Origin: Rhizobium hidalgonense
GTDB lineage: Bacteria > Pseudomonadota > Alphaproteobacteria > Rhizobiales > Rhizobiaceae
Direction of reading: 5' to 3'
Length of the DNA stretch: 64,000 bases
Assembly: GCF_002914525.1 (NCBI RefSeq)
Contig: NZ_LODW01000033.1
Span: forward strand, 1-64,000
Within the stretch, counting starts at the first letter, position 1. Every line of letters begins with the position of its first letter. Positions 8,747 to 15,924 of this stretch are shown one piece after another. The notes beneath the pieces are model-generated. The model saw nothing but the letters and a program-made list of their open reading frames with translations, searched no databases and was not told where the DNA came from. A program made the position numbers and the translations under genes.

Positions 8747-9319
8747 ATGGACGAGGCGATGATACTCTCGAAACGCGATTTCCTGAGATTGGGCGGCAGC
8801 GCGGCCGTTGCCCTCGTCGCTGCCGCATCGCCGGCCACATTCAATCTCGACGGCTCCCTTCCTGTTCTGGCAGTAGATCGCGCTGAGGCCAAGGACGGCA
8901 ATAACGGTAACAGTGGCGGCAACGGCAACGGGGGAGGAAATGGCAACGGCGGCGGTAGCGGCAACGGCGGCGGTAACGGCAACGGCGGCGGTAACGGCAA
9001 CGGGGGAGGGAGCGGCAACGGGGGAGGGAGCGGCAACGGCAATAGTGGTGGCAACGGCAATAGCGGCTCGGGGAACAGCGGCGGTGGAAGTTCCAACAAT
9101 GGTGGCCGATCCTCTTCCTCTGCCACGGGGACCTCGCAAGGATCGGCGGCACGAGCGACCGCAGCGTCCGATGGTTCGATCGACGTCCGCCACGCGAACG
9201 GCATTACCGAAACCCTGCGGCGCGGCCGCTACGTGATGAAGGACGGAAAAGGCCGGACGATCATAAGCCGGGAAGCGACGGCAAACGATGCCCGCCGGCT
9301 GGGCCGCTACCTTCGCTGA
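8747..9319 (+). CDS. Tat-exported Gly/Asn-rich low-complexity protein
   Basis: 190 aa. A twin-arginine-like leader, SKRDFLRLGG, with Lys-Arg in place of Arg-Arg, precedes a hydrophobic stretch AAVALVAAA. Residues about 45-115 are short repeats of Asn, Gly and Ser (GNGGG and variants) coded by near-repeated 6-9 bp units. The last 50 residues form a compact basic domain with no family I recognise. Start: ATG at 8747 has a GAGATGG stretch at fair distance; ATG 8726 and 8759 are alternatives. Likely a periplasmic or cell-surface protein. Tandem palindromes upstream suggest control with the two-component system next door. Confidence 0.7.
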   Translation: MDEAMILSKRDFLRLGGSAAVALVAAASPATFNLDGSLPVLAVDRAEAKDGNNGNSGGNGNGGGNGNGGGSGNGGGNGNGGGNGNGGGSGNGGGSGNGNSGGNGNSGSGNSGGGSSNNGGRSSSSATGTSQGSAARATAASDGSIDVRHANGITETLRRGRYVMKDGKGRTIISREATANDARRLGRYLR

Positions 9320-9355
9320 GGCCGCCAAGCGGGTGCGATGCTGACAATTTCTGAT

Positions 9356-9982
9356 CTAGTGTTGTTCGCGCCATTGCAGAGCCGCTTCAGTTCTGTTCGA
9401 GACGCCGAGCTTGCTCAGAATCTGTGTCATATGATGCTTCACCGTCTTTTCCTGCAGATTGAGACGCAAGCCGATATGCTTGTTTGACAAGCCCTGGGCG
9501 ACCAGATCCATCACCTCGCGTTCCCGCGGCGTCAGACTGTTCTTGTCGGGGGCGGAGCCGCCATTCAGCGAATTCTCCATGACCTTCGTCGACATGGTCG
9601 GCGAGATGTAGCGTGAGCCACTCAGCACCGTCTGGATCGCTTCAGCGAGACCACGCGAACCGACACCTTTGAGAACATAGCCCATTGCGCCCCGTTGCAG
9701 GGCTGCCATCAGCGTGTCCACCTCCTCGGATACCGTCAACATCAGCACTTTCGTTGCCGGGCTCAGTGTCAGCACGTCGCTGATCGCCGACAGCCCGCCG
9801 CCGGGCATAGAAACATCGAGGAGCATGATGTCGGGACGGTTGGTCGACGCGATCATTGCCGCATCATCGCTGCTGGCGCCTTCGCCAACGACGGCAAAGC
9901 CTGTGATTTCCGACAGGCTGCGCGTTACGCCTTCGCGAAAAAGCGGGTGGTCGTCCACAACGCCGATGGTGATGGATGTCAT
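9356..9982 (-). CDS. NarL/FixJ-type response regulator
   Basis: 208 aa, standard length. Receiver domain with the phosphoacceptor Asp in MLLDVSMPG (about residue 55), the conserved Thr in LMLTVSE and Lys in YVLKG. The C-terminal LuxR-type helix-turn-helix is complete (LTPREREVMDLVAQG to KTVKHHMTQILSKLG). The gene follows its kinase gene directly: the kinase stop and this start are 2 bp apart. LuxR-type regulators bind as dimers to short palindromes. The paired palindromes in front of this operon and elsewhere in the window are plausible targets (inference). Confidence 0.95.
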   Translation of the reverse strand: MTSITIGVVDDHPLFREGVTRSLSEITGFAVVGEGASSDDAAMIASTNRPDIMLLDVSMPGGGLSAISDVLTLSPATKVLMLTVSEEVDTLMAALQRGAMGYVLKGVGSRGLAEAIQTVLSGSRYISPTMSTKVMENSLNGGSAPDKNSLTPREREVMDLVAQGLSNKHIGLRLNLQEKTVKHHMTQILSKLGVSNRTEAALQWREQH

Positions 9983-9984
9983 CT

Positions 9985-11373
9985 TTAATCTCCCACTTCC
10001 ATAGGCTCGAAGGTCATGGTCACCGTGGTCCCTCCTTCACCTGTCTTGACGTCGAAGGAACCTCCGAGGCTGTCGATACGCTCGCGAAGCCCCACCAGGC
10101 CGAGGCTCGTCGGCCTCACCTCGATCGGGTCGAAGCCATCGCCGCGGTCGCTGACCTCGACATGAACGTGACCATCCTGCGAGACGGCTTTTACCGTCTG
10201 CTGAATACCGCCGCCGTGGCGATAGGCGTTGTTCAAGGCTTCCTGAACGAAGCGATAAATACAGATCTTTACGGCAGGCGCGGGTTCGGGTCCATCATCG
10301 TCGATAACTGTTTCGACATGGGTTTCGGTTTTGCGCTGATGCGCCTCGACCACCCGGGTTACGATCTCGGTAATCGAAGATTTCTCGATCTGCGGCAGTA
10401 CCAGTCCGCTGCAGATACTACGGATCTCGGTCATCGCTTCGGCAAGGCTCGAGCGTATCCACGCGAGTTCCTTTTCGCGCGTTTCAGGCGGGGTCGACGC
10501 ATTGATCAATAGATCGCTGTCCAGCCGCAGTGAGGCATAGGCAATGTGCTGGGCCGGGCCGTCGTGCAGATCGGCGCCGATGCTGCGCAGGTATGTTTCG
10601 TTCAGCGCCGCCACGCGCTGGGAGGCCCGCTGCAGCCGCCGCTGCAGCGCGCGGTTTTCCGCGAGCAGCGCGGACAGGTCGCTGACCCGTTCTTTGAGAT
10701 CCTTCCGTTGCGCTTCGATCGTGCGGCTGACCCGAAACACCAAGACGGCGAGAATAAGGAAAAAGATGGCTGTCAAAGCCGCGACGGCGGCCCAGCTCTG
10801 GAGCCTGGCATGCGCCAGACTGTCGCTCAACCCTTCTGCCGACTCGTAAAATTCAATGACGGCGACCGCCTGTCCGGACCATGGCTGGAGTACAGGATTG
10901 TAGATTTCCATCAGCGGCTTGCCGAGTGCGCGCTCTTTGCCGCTTTCAGGATCGTCGGCGATTTCATAGCGCGAAACGAGAGATCCTGCGAAGGCTTTTT
11001 GGAGCTTGTCGTTGACCGCAAATGTCCTGCCGACCAGCGCCTTTTCGTTGGAGTAGAGAATGGTGCCGTCGCTTCGCCACAGCCTGAACGAAACAAGCCG
11101 CCTGCCGAGTGCGCCCTGACCAAGCGTTTCGTCCAGAGCCTGTGCGGTGCCTTCGTCGAGGAATGATGCCGTCTGCATGTCGGGAAGCAGCGGCGCGACC
11201 ACGCTGTCGACATAGAGCGCCGTCGCAGCACCGGAATTGTGGATGACCGCCTCCTCTATGAGATGGGTAACGAGAAGCCCCACGAGGAACATGGCGGCAA
11301 TCGAGATCAATCCACCCGCGATGAAGAACTGGGAGGCGAGTGAGCGGGCATTCCAGCGGCGAAGCCAATTCAT
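9985..11373 (-). CDS. sensor histidine kinase, NarX/HisKA_3 type
   Basis: 462 aa. An N-terminal membrane segment (about residues 16-42), a periplasmic sensor domain of about 150 residues, a second membrane segment (about 190-212), a coiled-coil linker, the dimerisation/phosphoacceptor block with DLHDGPAQ (the histidine) and a C-terminal HATPase domain with GGSF and GLVGLRER. Partner of the response regulator immediately downstream. Preceded, 64 bp upstream, by a 58-aa membrane protein gene in the same direction, which probably shares the promoter. The signal is unknown; the promoter points to general stress. Confidence 0.95.
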   Translation of the reverse strand: MNWLRRWNARSLASQFFIAGGLISIAAMFLVGLLVTHLIEEAVIHNSGAATALYVDSVVAPLLPDMQTASFLDEGTAQALDETLGQGALGRRLVSFRLWRSDGTILYSNEKALVGRTFAVNDKLQKAFAGSLVSRYEIADDPESGKERALGKPLMEIYNPVLQPWSGQAVAVIEFYESAEGLSDSLAHARLQSWAAVAALTAIFFLILAVLVFRVSRTIEAQRKDLKERVSDLSALLAENRALQRRLQRASQRVAALNETYLRSIGADLHDGPAQHIAYASLRLDSDLLINASTPPETREKELAWIRSSLAEAMTEIRSICSGLVLPQIEKSSITEIVTRVVEAHQRKTETHVETVIDDDGPEPAPAVKICIYRFVQEALNNAYRHGGGIQQTVKAVSQDGHVHVEVSDRGDGFDPIEVRPTSLGLVGLRERIDSLGGSFDVKTGEGGTTVTMTFEPMEVGD

Positions 11374-11436
11374 TGTGATACCAGTAAGAGACTTGCCGCC
11401 TAACCTATCGCTTCCTCGAAATTTTTCCAGACAGCA

Positions 11437-11613
11437 TCAGGGCAGATCTCTGGTATCAAAGATTTCGGCGCCTCTTATGCTTTTCGTCAATTGGAGCGTA
11501 TCGCCTGACATGGCTGCACCGAAAATATAGAGAAGAGCAGCCAGAACGACGACAAGGGCGATGACGGACAGGTTGCAGGCGTCATTGACACGGGATCTGT
11601 TAGTCTGAGCCAT
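11437..11613 (-). CDS. 58-aa single-pass membrane protein in front of the kinase gene
   Basis: 58 aa with one strong membrane helix (about residues 16-36, LSVIALVVVLAALLYIFGAA) and a short polar tail. A very good ribosome-binding site (AAGGAG, 8 bp) supports it. It lies in the same direction as the kinase and response regulator, 64 bp from the kinase start, and directly downstream of an EcfG-type promoter with tandem palindromes. A small membrane partner or modulator of the kinase is a reasonable guess, but nothing in the sequence proves it. Confidence 0.7.
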   Translation of the reverse strand: MAQTNRSRVNDACNLSVIALVVVLAALLYIFGAAMSGDTLQLTKSIRGAEIFDTRDLP

Positions 11614-11638
11614 ATCGGGATCTCCTTCACCCCTTCGA

Positions 11639-11704
11639 AACGACGCGATGGGACGCGCGTTCCACCGCCGGGACTTCGGTCTGACGGGCCTGGGACCTAG
11701 GTCC
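11639..11704 (-). promoter_or_regulatory. EcfG-type promoter with tandem palindromes (site B), two-component operon
   Basis: Minus strand, in order: perfect palindrome GGACCTAGGTCC (11704-11693), AGACCGAAGTCC (11682-11671), a 7-bp gap, GGAAC (11663-11659), 18 bases, TT (11640-11639; the -10 reads CGTTT). A further half site, GGACCT, lies at 11714. The spacing of operator to -35 is identical to sites C and D. The elements face the 58-aa gene, kinase and regulator, suggesting autoregulation. Confidence 0.7.
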
Positions 11705-11775
11705 GACCCCCGTGGACCTCAGCGGATTCAGGCATATTTCAGCACTGAATGGCTCGAGGGTTTGGAGATTTTCCA

Positions 11776-12621
11776 GTGACGATTTCTGCCAACATCGAAA
11801 ACGGCGCCCACGCCGCATTCGCCCCGCCTCCGTTCGAGGAAAGTGTTGCGGAGCTTTACCAGTCCCTCCTCGTGCCGATCCTCTTTGCGCCCTATGCGGC
11901 GGAGATGGCAATCCTTGCCGACCGGTCGAAACCAGGCAGCGTTCTCGAGCTCGCGGCAGGGACGGGCGCCTTGACACGCGCTCTGCGCACGACGCTTGAT
12001 CCACCGACGGAGATCGTTGCCACCGACCTCAGCCAGGCGATGATCGATATCGGCGCGCCATCGGTGACGCTGTCGCGGACACACTGGATGCACGCCGATG
12101 CGCAAAATCTCCCATTCGCCCCCGAAATGTTCGATCTCGTCATCTGCCAGTTCGGCGCAATGTTTTTTCCGGATAAAGTAAAAGCCTATAGCGAGGCTGA
12201 AAGAGTATTACGCGGCAAAGGCCGCTTTCTGTTCTCGACGTGGGATTCACTCTCAGTCAACGACTTCGCGCGATGTGTGGACGAATGTCTGGCAGGCATC
12301 TTCCCCTCCGATCCGCCGGATTTTCTCAGGCGCTTACCATACTCCTACTTCGATCCCGGTCCGATCAAAGCACAGATGTCATCGGCGGGATTTAAGGCAG
12401 TGACCTGCGATCGGCTCGAATTGATATCAGCCGCGGCTACCGCGCAAGACGTGGCAAGCGCCTTTTGCCAAGGCACGCCACTGCGGGGGGAGATCGAATG
12501 GCGGGCGCCGGAACGCATGTCCGAGATTGTCGACGAGGTGGCCGAGCGAGTGGAAGCGCGGCACGGAGCTTCTCCCAGCGGCAGCATGAGCGCGTTGGTC
12601 GTCGCCGGCCGCGCTGCGTAA
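11776..12621 (+). CDS. class I SAM-dependent methyltransferase
   Basis: 281 aa from the GTG at 11776, chosen because TTTGGAGATT sits 8 bp upstream; an ATG at 11749 in the same frame is the alternative. The SAM-binding motif ELAAGTG (about residue 58), an acidic residue in ATDLSQ and FDLVICQFGAMFFPD mark a UbiE/Methyltransf_11-type fold. Small-molecule methylation is likely; substrate unknown. Divergent from the two-component operon, sharing its upstream region. Confidence 0.85.
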   Translation: MTISANIENGAHAAFAPPPFEESVAELYQSLLVPILFAPYAAEMAILADRSKPGSVLELAAGTGALTRALRTTLDPPTEIVATDLSQAMIDIGAPSVTLSRTHWMHADAQNLPFAPEMFDLVICQFGAMFFPDKVKAYSEAERVLRGKGRFLFSTWDSLSVNDFARCVDECLAGIFPSDPPDFLRRLPYSYFDPGPIKAQMSSAGFKAVTCDRLELISAAATAQDVASAFCQGTPLRGEIEWRAPERMSEIVDEVAERVEARHGASPSGSMSALVVAGRAA

Positions 12622-12696
12622 TCGCCTTCAGCGATGGCCGGTGTGCCAATTACAGGGTTGCTGCAAATGAAATGGTTCAAAAAGGTCTGCCTGGGG

Positions 12697-12978
12697 CTAT
12701 GACGGCTCGCCGGCCTTCTGCTCGTTCGCGTAAGTAGATTCGTGTATGGCGCGGATGACGTGTTTTTCGATCTCGAAACAGGTCTCGTCATGTTCCTGCA
12801 CCAGCTTCGAACTGACCCGTCGCCTTTGAACAGCGTCACGTGCCTCGACGGCCATCTGATAGGCCTCGAAGAGCTCGAGCTGCCACGGGTCGCGCGCTTC
12901 CATGATCAGCTTCCGCATCTCCGGCAGCCGCATCGCCAGGCGTCTGCGCCCCGCCTCCCTGCGGTTGGATCGCGCCAT
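12697..12978 (-). CDS. hypothetical helical protein
   Basis: 93 aa, highly charged, predicted all-helical, no membrane segment. AGGAGGAG lies upstream of the start. Sequences of this type (basic N-terminus, EMRKLIMEARDPWQLELFEAY core) look familiar from Rhizobiaceae, but I know no function. It shares the upstream intergenic region with the DUF1236 gene at 13177. Confidence 0.6.
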   Translation of the reverse strand: MARSNRREAGRRRLAMRLPEMRKLIMEARDPWQLELFEAYQMAVEARDAVQRRRVSSKLVQEHDETCFEIEKHVIRAIHESTYANEQKAGEPS

Positions 12979-13062
12979 TTCCGTCAGTCTCCTCCTAAGC
13001 CCGGACCGATAAGACCTTCCTATCCGAAAATAGCGCCGGCAACCGACATTGACATGGATTTA

Positions 13063-13128
13063 GGACCAAAGGCCGGGATCGATCGGACTGAGGTCCGGGG
13101 CGTGGAACGACCCCGCTGCTAACTGGTT
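13063..13128 (+). promoter_or_regulatory. EcfG-type promoter with tandem palindromes (site C)
   Basis: GGACCAAAGGCC (13063-13074), GGACTGAGGTCC (13085-13096), a 7-bp gap, GGAAC (13104-13108), 18 bases, TT (13127-13128, within GGTTGG). Palindrome spacing is 22 bp. The start codon of the DUF1236 gene is 49 bp further on, which fits. Confidence 0.7.
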
Positions 13129-13176
13129 GGTTTGGCAGCGGTCACCAGGGCCGCTTCAAAACAGAAGGAGGAAAAC

Positions 13177-13575
13177 ATGCTCTCCAAACTTATCGTCGGC
13201 GCGGCAACTGCCGTGACCCTTATGTCCGGCATCGCATTCGCTCAATCGTCGACCGTCAACGGCGCGGCCGGTGGCGCGGTGACCGGAGCGATCGTCGGTG
13301 GTCCCGTGGGTGCCGCCGTCGGCGGCGTTGCCGGCGCAGTCGTCGGTACAGCGATCGATCCGCCGCCGCAGAAGGTCGTCACCTATGTCCGCGAGGCTCC
13401 GGCCCCATCGGCGCGCGTGGTCGTGAAAGAGAAGATTGTCGTCGGCCAGCCTTTGCCGGAGACCGTCGTCGTGACGCCTATTCCGGATGACCCGACCTAT
13501 GCCTACGCGGTGGTCAATGATCAACGCATCATCGTCGAACCGTCATCCCGCAAGGTGATCCAGGTTATCAAGTAA
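13177..13575 (+). CDS. DUF1236 exported protein with glycine-zipper region
   Basis: 132 aa. Signal peptide with cleavage after AFAQ, a glycine-rich zipper-like stretch (GGAVTGAIVGGPVGAAVGG, residues about 28-46), then the DUF1236 domain ending in VEPSSRKVIQVIK. DUF1236 proteins are periplasmic and of unknown function, often present in several copies in Rhizobiales. A near-identical paralogue is at 46312 with the same promoter architecture. AGAAGGAGG provides the ribosome-binding site. Confidence 0.85.
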   Translation: MLSKLIVGAATAVTLMSGIAFAQSSTVNGAAGGAVTGAIVGGPVGAAVGGVAGAVVGTAIDPPPQKVVTYVREAPAPSARVVVKEKIVVGQPLPETVVVTPIPDDPTYAYAVVNDQRIIVEPSSRKVIQVIK

Positions 13576-13640
13576 CCTGATCCCCCCTTCGCGGCCCCTG
13601 CCGGGCCACGGCTTAATCCGGAAATCATCGTTCAGAACAG

Positions 13641-13671
13641 CCGCACGACGGACGGCGATGTCGTCGTGCGG
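13641..13671. terminator. inverted repeat after the DUF1236 gene
   Basis: CCGCACGAC (13641-13649) and GTCGTGCGG (13663-13671) form a 9-bp perfect stem with a 13-base loop, between the DUF1236 gene and the next small gene. No U-run follows, so an operator or attenuator is equally possible. Confidence 0.4.
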
Positions 13672-13727
13672 CCTAAGCAGAGAGACCGTCATGAGGCGGC
13701 GTCATCGCCGAGCGTGAGGAGAGGAAC

Positions 13728-13889
13728 ATGATCCATTCAGAAGTGAAATCCGTTGGTCTGGCCGTGCCGCCGATCGCAATCCCTATCGCCGGCATTCTCG
13801 CCATGCTCGCCGCGACCGACGGGGGAGAAAACCGCGCTGGCGGACACGTCTCCATTCCGCAGCCTCAACAGCAGGGGACGGGAAGATGA
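13728..13889 (+). CDS. 53-aa small protein, translationally coupled to BA14K gene
   Basis: 53 aa, with a moderately hydrophobic segment (about residues 10-28) and a Gly/Gln-rich tail. The ribosome-binding site GAGGAGAGG is strong. Its stop overlaps the next start as ATGA, a sign of translational coupling. No known family; possibly a small membrane or exported protein. Confidence 0.6.
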   Translation: MIHSEVKSVGLAVPPIAIPIAGILAMLAATDGGENRAGGHVSIPQPQQQGTGR

Positions 13890-14467
13890 ACGCCGTCGCA
13901 TCCGTCGCCTTTGGCATCGTCAGTTCGGTCGGGGCCTGCATCGCTGCTGCGTCCGTTGCCTCCCATGTTGTGGCTGATTCAGAACCTCATGCCTTCCAGG
14001 ACCTTGCCGCGCCCGACCTATGGACGGCGCACCCCGTGAAAGTCGACGCTCGGCGGCAAAGTTACGAACGGATTGCGCCTCTCTATTCCAGCTACGTCAC
14101 CGAGGCGCCGGCCGTGATGACGGCACGGGCGAAGCCGGAGCCCGCCAATCCTTCAGCCGCAGCTCAGGCGCCGCAGCCGAAATTGTCGCCCGAGCACCTT
14201 GCCTGGTGCGCGCAGCATTATCGTTCCTTCGATCCGGTGGCAAACAGCTATCGATCTTATAGCGGCGAGATCCGCGCCTGCACTTCGCCGTTCCAGCAAA
14301 ATCTCGCCGAGACCGGTGAAGGCGTCGGCCCGGAGGTAAGTACACAGGCGGCTAGCTGGTGCGCTGCTCGTTACAGGTCGTATCGACCGGAAGATAATAG
14401 CTATCAACCATGGGACGGGCCGCGGCGCAGCTGCGACGTACCGGTCGTCATTGCCAGGAATAATTGA
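13886..14467 (+). CDS. exported protein with two BA14K-type repeats
   Basis: 193 aa. A signal-like N-terminus (about residues 3-29) is followed by a Pro/Ala linker and two copies of the BA14K unit: WCAQHYRSFDPVANSYRS (about 107-124) and WCAARYRSYRPEDNSYQP (about 157-174), each ending in a paired cysteine. BA14K proteins, first described in Brucella as immunoreactive lectin-like proteins, are periplasmic or outer-membrane associated. Most family members have one unit, so the duplicate is unusual. Confidence 0.8.
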   Translation: MNAVASVAFGIVSSVGACIAAASVASHVVADSEPHAFQDLAAPDLWTAHPVKVDARRQSYERIAPLYSSYVTEAPAVMTARAKPEPANPSAAAQAPQPKLSPEHLAWCAQHYRSFDPVANSYRSYSGEIRACTSPFQQNLAETGEGVGPEVSTQAASWCAARYRSYRPEDNSYQPWDGPRRSCDVPVVIARNN

Positions 14468-14570
14468 TTGGAGCCGGTGCCTGCTGCTGCGCTGCGTGGC
14501 AGTCAGACTAAAGTCCGTATTACAAACGCTGGGGTTGTGATACCCGGTAGTATTGGGTCGGAGATCAGGG

Positions 14571-14885
14571 ATGGCGACGACACTGGTGACGGAAATTCAA
14601 CGGGCGCAGACGAGACTCCGGTTCTTGAGCAGGGCCGAGCGGGGAGCCCTTATCATACGCATCCTGCACGAGCTGAAGACGCATCGGCAGGAGGTGCTCG
14701 GCAATGTGCCGGCAGAGCGCTGCATGTGGATCGACAGGCTCATCGCATCCGTTTCCTCGACGATAGCGGAAATCGCCAATATGCAGGACGTCGAGTTCAA
14801 TCGTGTCCTGACTGAATTCGAAAAGCTTATGGCGACGCTCCAGACCATCTCGCATCCGGAGACGTCGGCGAAGACTGTTCACTGA
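14571..14885 (+). CDS. hypothetical helical protein
   Basis: 104 aa, alpha-helical by composition, no membrane segment. The ATG at 14571 is preceded by TCGGAG at 8 bp, hence preferred over 14553. No recognised family. A weak half-match to the palindrome motif, AGACTAAAGTCC, lies at 14505-14516, without a good EcfG-type promoter. Confidence 0.55.
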   Translation: MATTLVTEIQRAQTRLRFLSRAERGALIIRILHELKTHRQEVLGNVPAERCMWIDRLIASVSSTIAEIANMQDVEFNRVLTEFEKLMATLQTISHPETSAKTVH

Positions 14886-14986
14886 GCAGAGATCGCCTGC
14901 GACCTTGTCCAGCTGCGCGGCGTCATCAGGTCACTGCGCCGACTGCCTCAGCGGAAACCGTCACCCCGCAAGAGCGTTCTCCTTCC

Positions 14987-15871
14987 ATGACCGAAGCGAA
15001 AACCCACGCTGACCACGACGAGGCGCCGCCCGGCGACGACGACGCCAAGCCCGGCGCCGATATTGCTTTCCCTTACGACCGGATGACCGTCGAGCAGTTC
15101 CGAAGGCGTTTCCCGCGCGCCCGCTGGAGCGATGCCCGCAAAGCCTGGTTCGTTCCTGGCAGAACGGCCTCCCGTCGCATCGGGCGATGGCTTGCCGAGC
15201 TGGAGGCGGAAGCCGACGCCCATGCGGATGCGAAGGGACGCGACGCCTTCGCCTTCGATCCGATCGACAGTCCGTATCTTGAACTCGGCAAGGCAGGCTT
15301 TCGAATCCGCACGCCCTATTCGAAGACCGTCGTCGACCAGCTGCACGAAGTGCCATTCTCACGCTGGGACGGCGACCTCAGGATATGGCACGTTCCCTTC
15401 CGATCCTATGAAGACCTCAGACGCCAATGGCCCGACATCGAAGCGGCCGCCCGCAGAAACGAGCCGGAGGAGAGACGGCGCCGGGCCGAAGAGCGCAAGG
15501 GGAGCGAAGAGGACATCCGCAGCAAGCGCCGCTCCGCAGAACGAAAGCGCCGTCGTTACCCGCTTCTCAGCCACGACTTGCCGCCGATCGGGCGGCCGGT
15601 GGCCACCGCCTATGGTATCGTCGTCTTTACCGAAATATCAGGCGAACTGGTCGCCCCGGATGTCGTAGCCGACGCCTATCCTGATGTGACCGAAGATCAC
15701 GTCTGGGGATATTGGCGGCTGCCGACGCTCGAAGAACTCGTCCGCACCTGGCCTGTGAAGATGTCTCCAGATGGGGACGCAGCGTGGTGGCTGCCGACGA
15801 TCGAGGAACTGAGGCCCGCTCGCCGGACGGCCAAATCGCGCGAAGCCAGGAGGCAGGCCAGGATGTCGTGA
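14987..15871 (+). CDS. hypothetical protein with two HARP-like repeats
   Basis: 294 aa. Two related segments (about residues 28-60 and 106-150) follow the pattern 'aromatic-x-(K/R)...W-(D/S)...W-x-(V/P)-P', reminiscent of the HARP domain, the annealing-helicase accessory domain of SMARCAL1. A strongly basic, Arg/Glu-rich stretch (about 152-190) separates them from a C-terminal part with two W-x-LPT-x-EEL units (about 247-255 and 268-275). No ATPase domain is present. The HARP similarity is from pattern, not from a search. Nucleic-acid binding is plausible. Confidence 0.6.
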   Translation: MTEAKTHADHDEAPPGDDDAKPGADIAFPYDRMTVEQFRRRFPRARWSDARKAWFVPGRTASRRIGRWLAELEAEADAHADAKGRDAFAFDPIDSPYLELGKAGFRIRTPYSKTVVDQLHEVPFSRWDGDLRIWHVPFRSYEDLRRQWPDIEAAARRNEPEERRRRAEERKGSEEDIRSKRRSAERKRRRYPLLSHDLPPIGRPVATAYGIVVFTEISGELVAPDVVADAYPDVTEDHVWGYWRLPTLEELVRTWPVKMSPDGDAAWWLPTIEELRPARRTAKSREARRQARMS

Positions 15872-15924
15872 CCGGGGCACTCTTGCCCAGTGGAACAAGT
15901 TGCGCCGCCAGCCATTTGTCGTCC

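Noticed and set aside
8900..9070. CRISPR-like short repeats
   Set aside because: The repeated GGCAACGGC units have no spacers and stay in frame as Gly/Asn codons of the exported protein; they are coding low complexity.
11749..11776. ATG at 11749 as methyltransferase start
   Set aside because: No ribosome-binding site, while the in-frame GTG at 11776 has GGAG 8 bp upstream.
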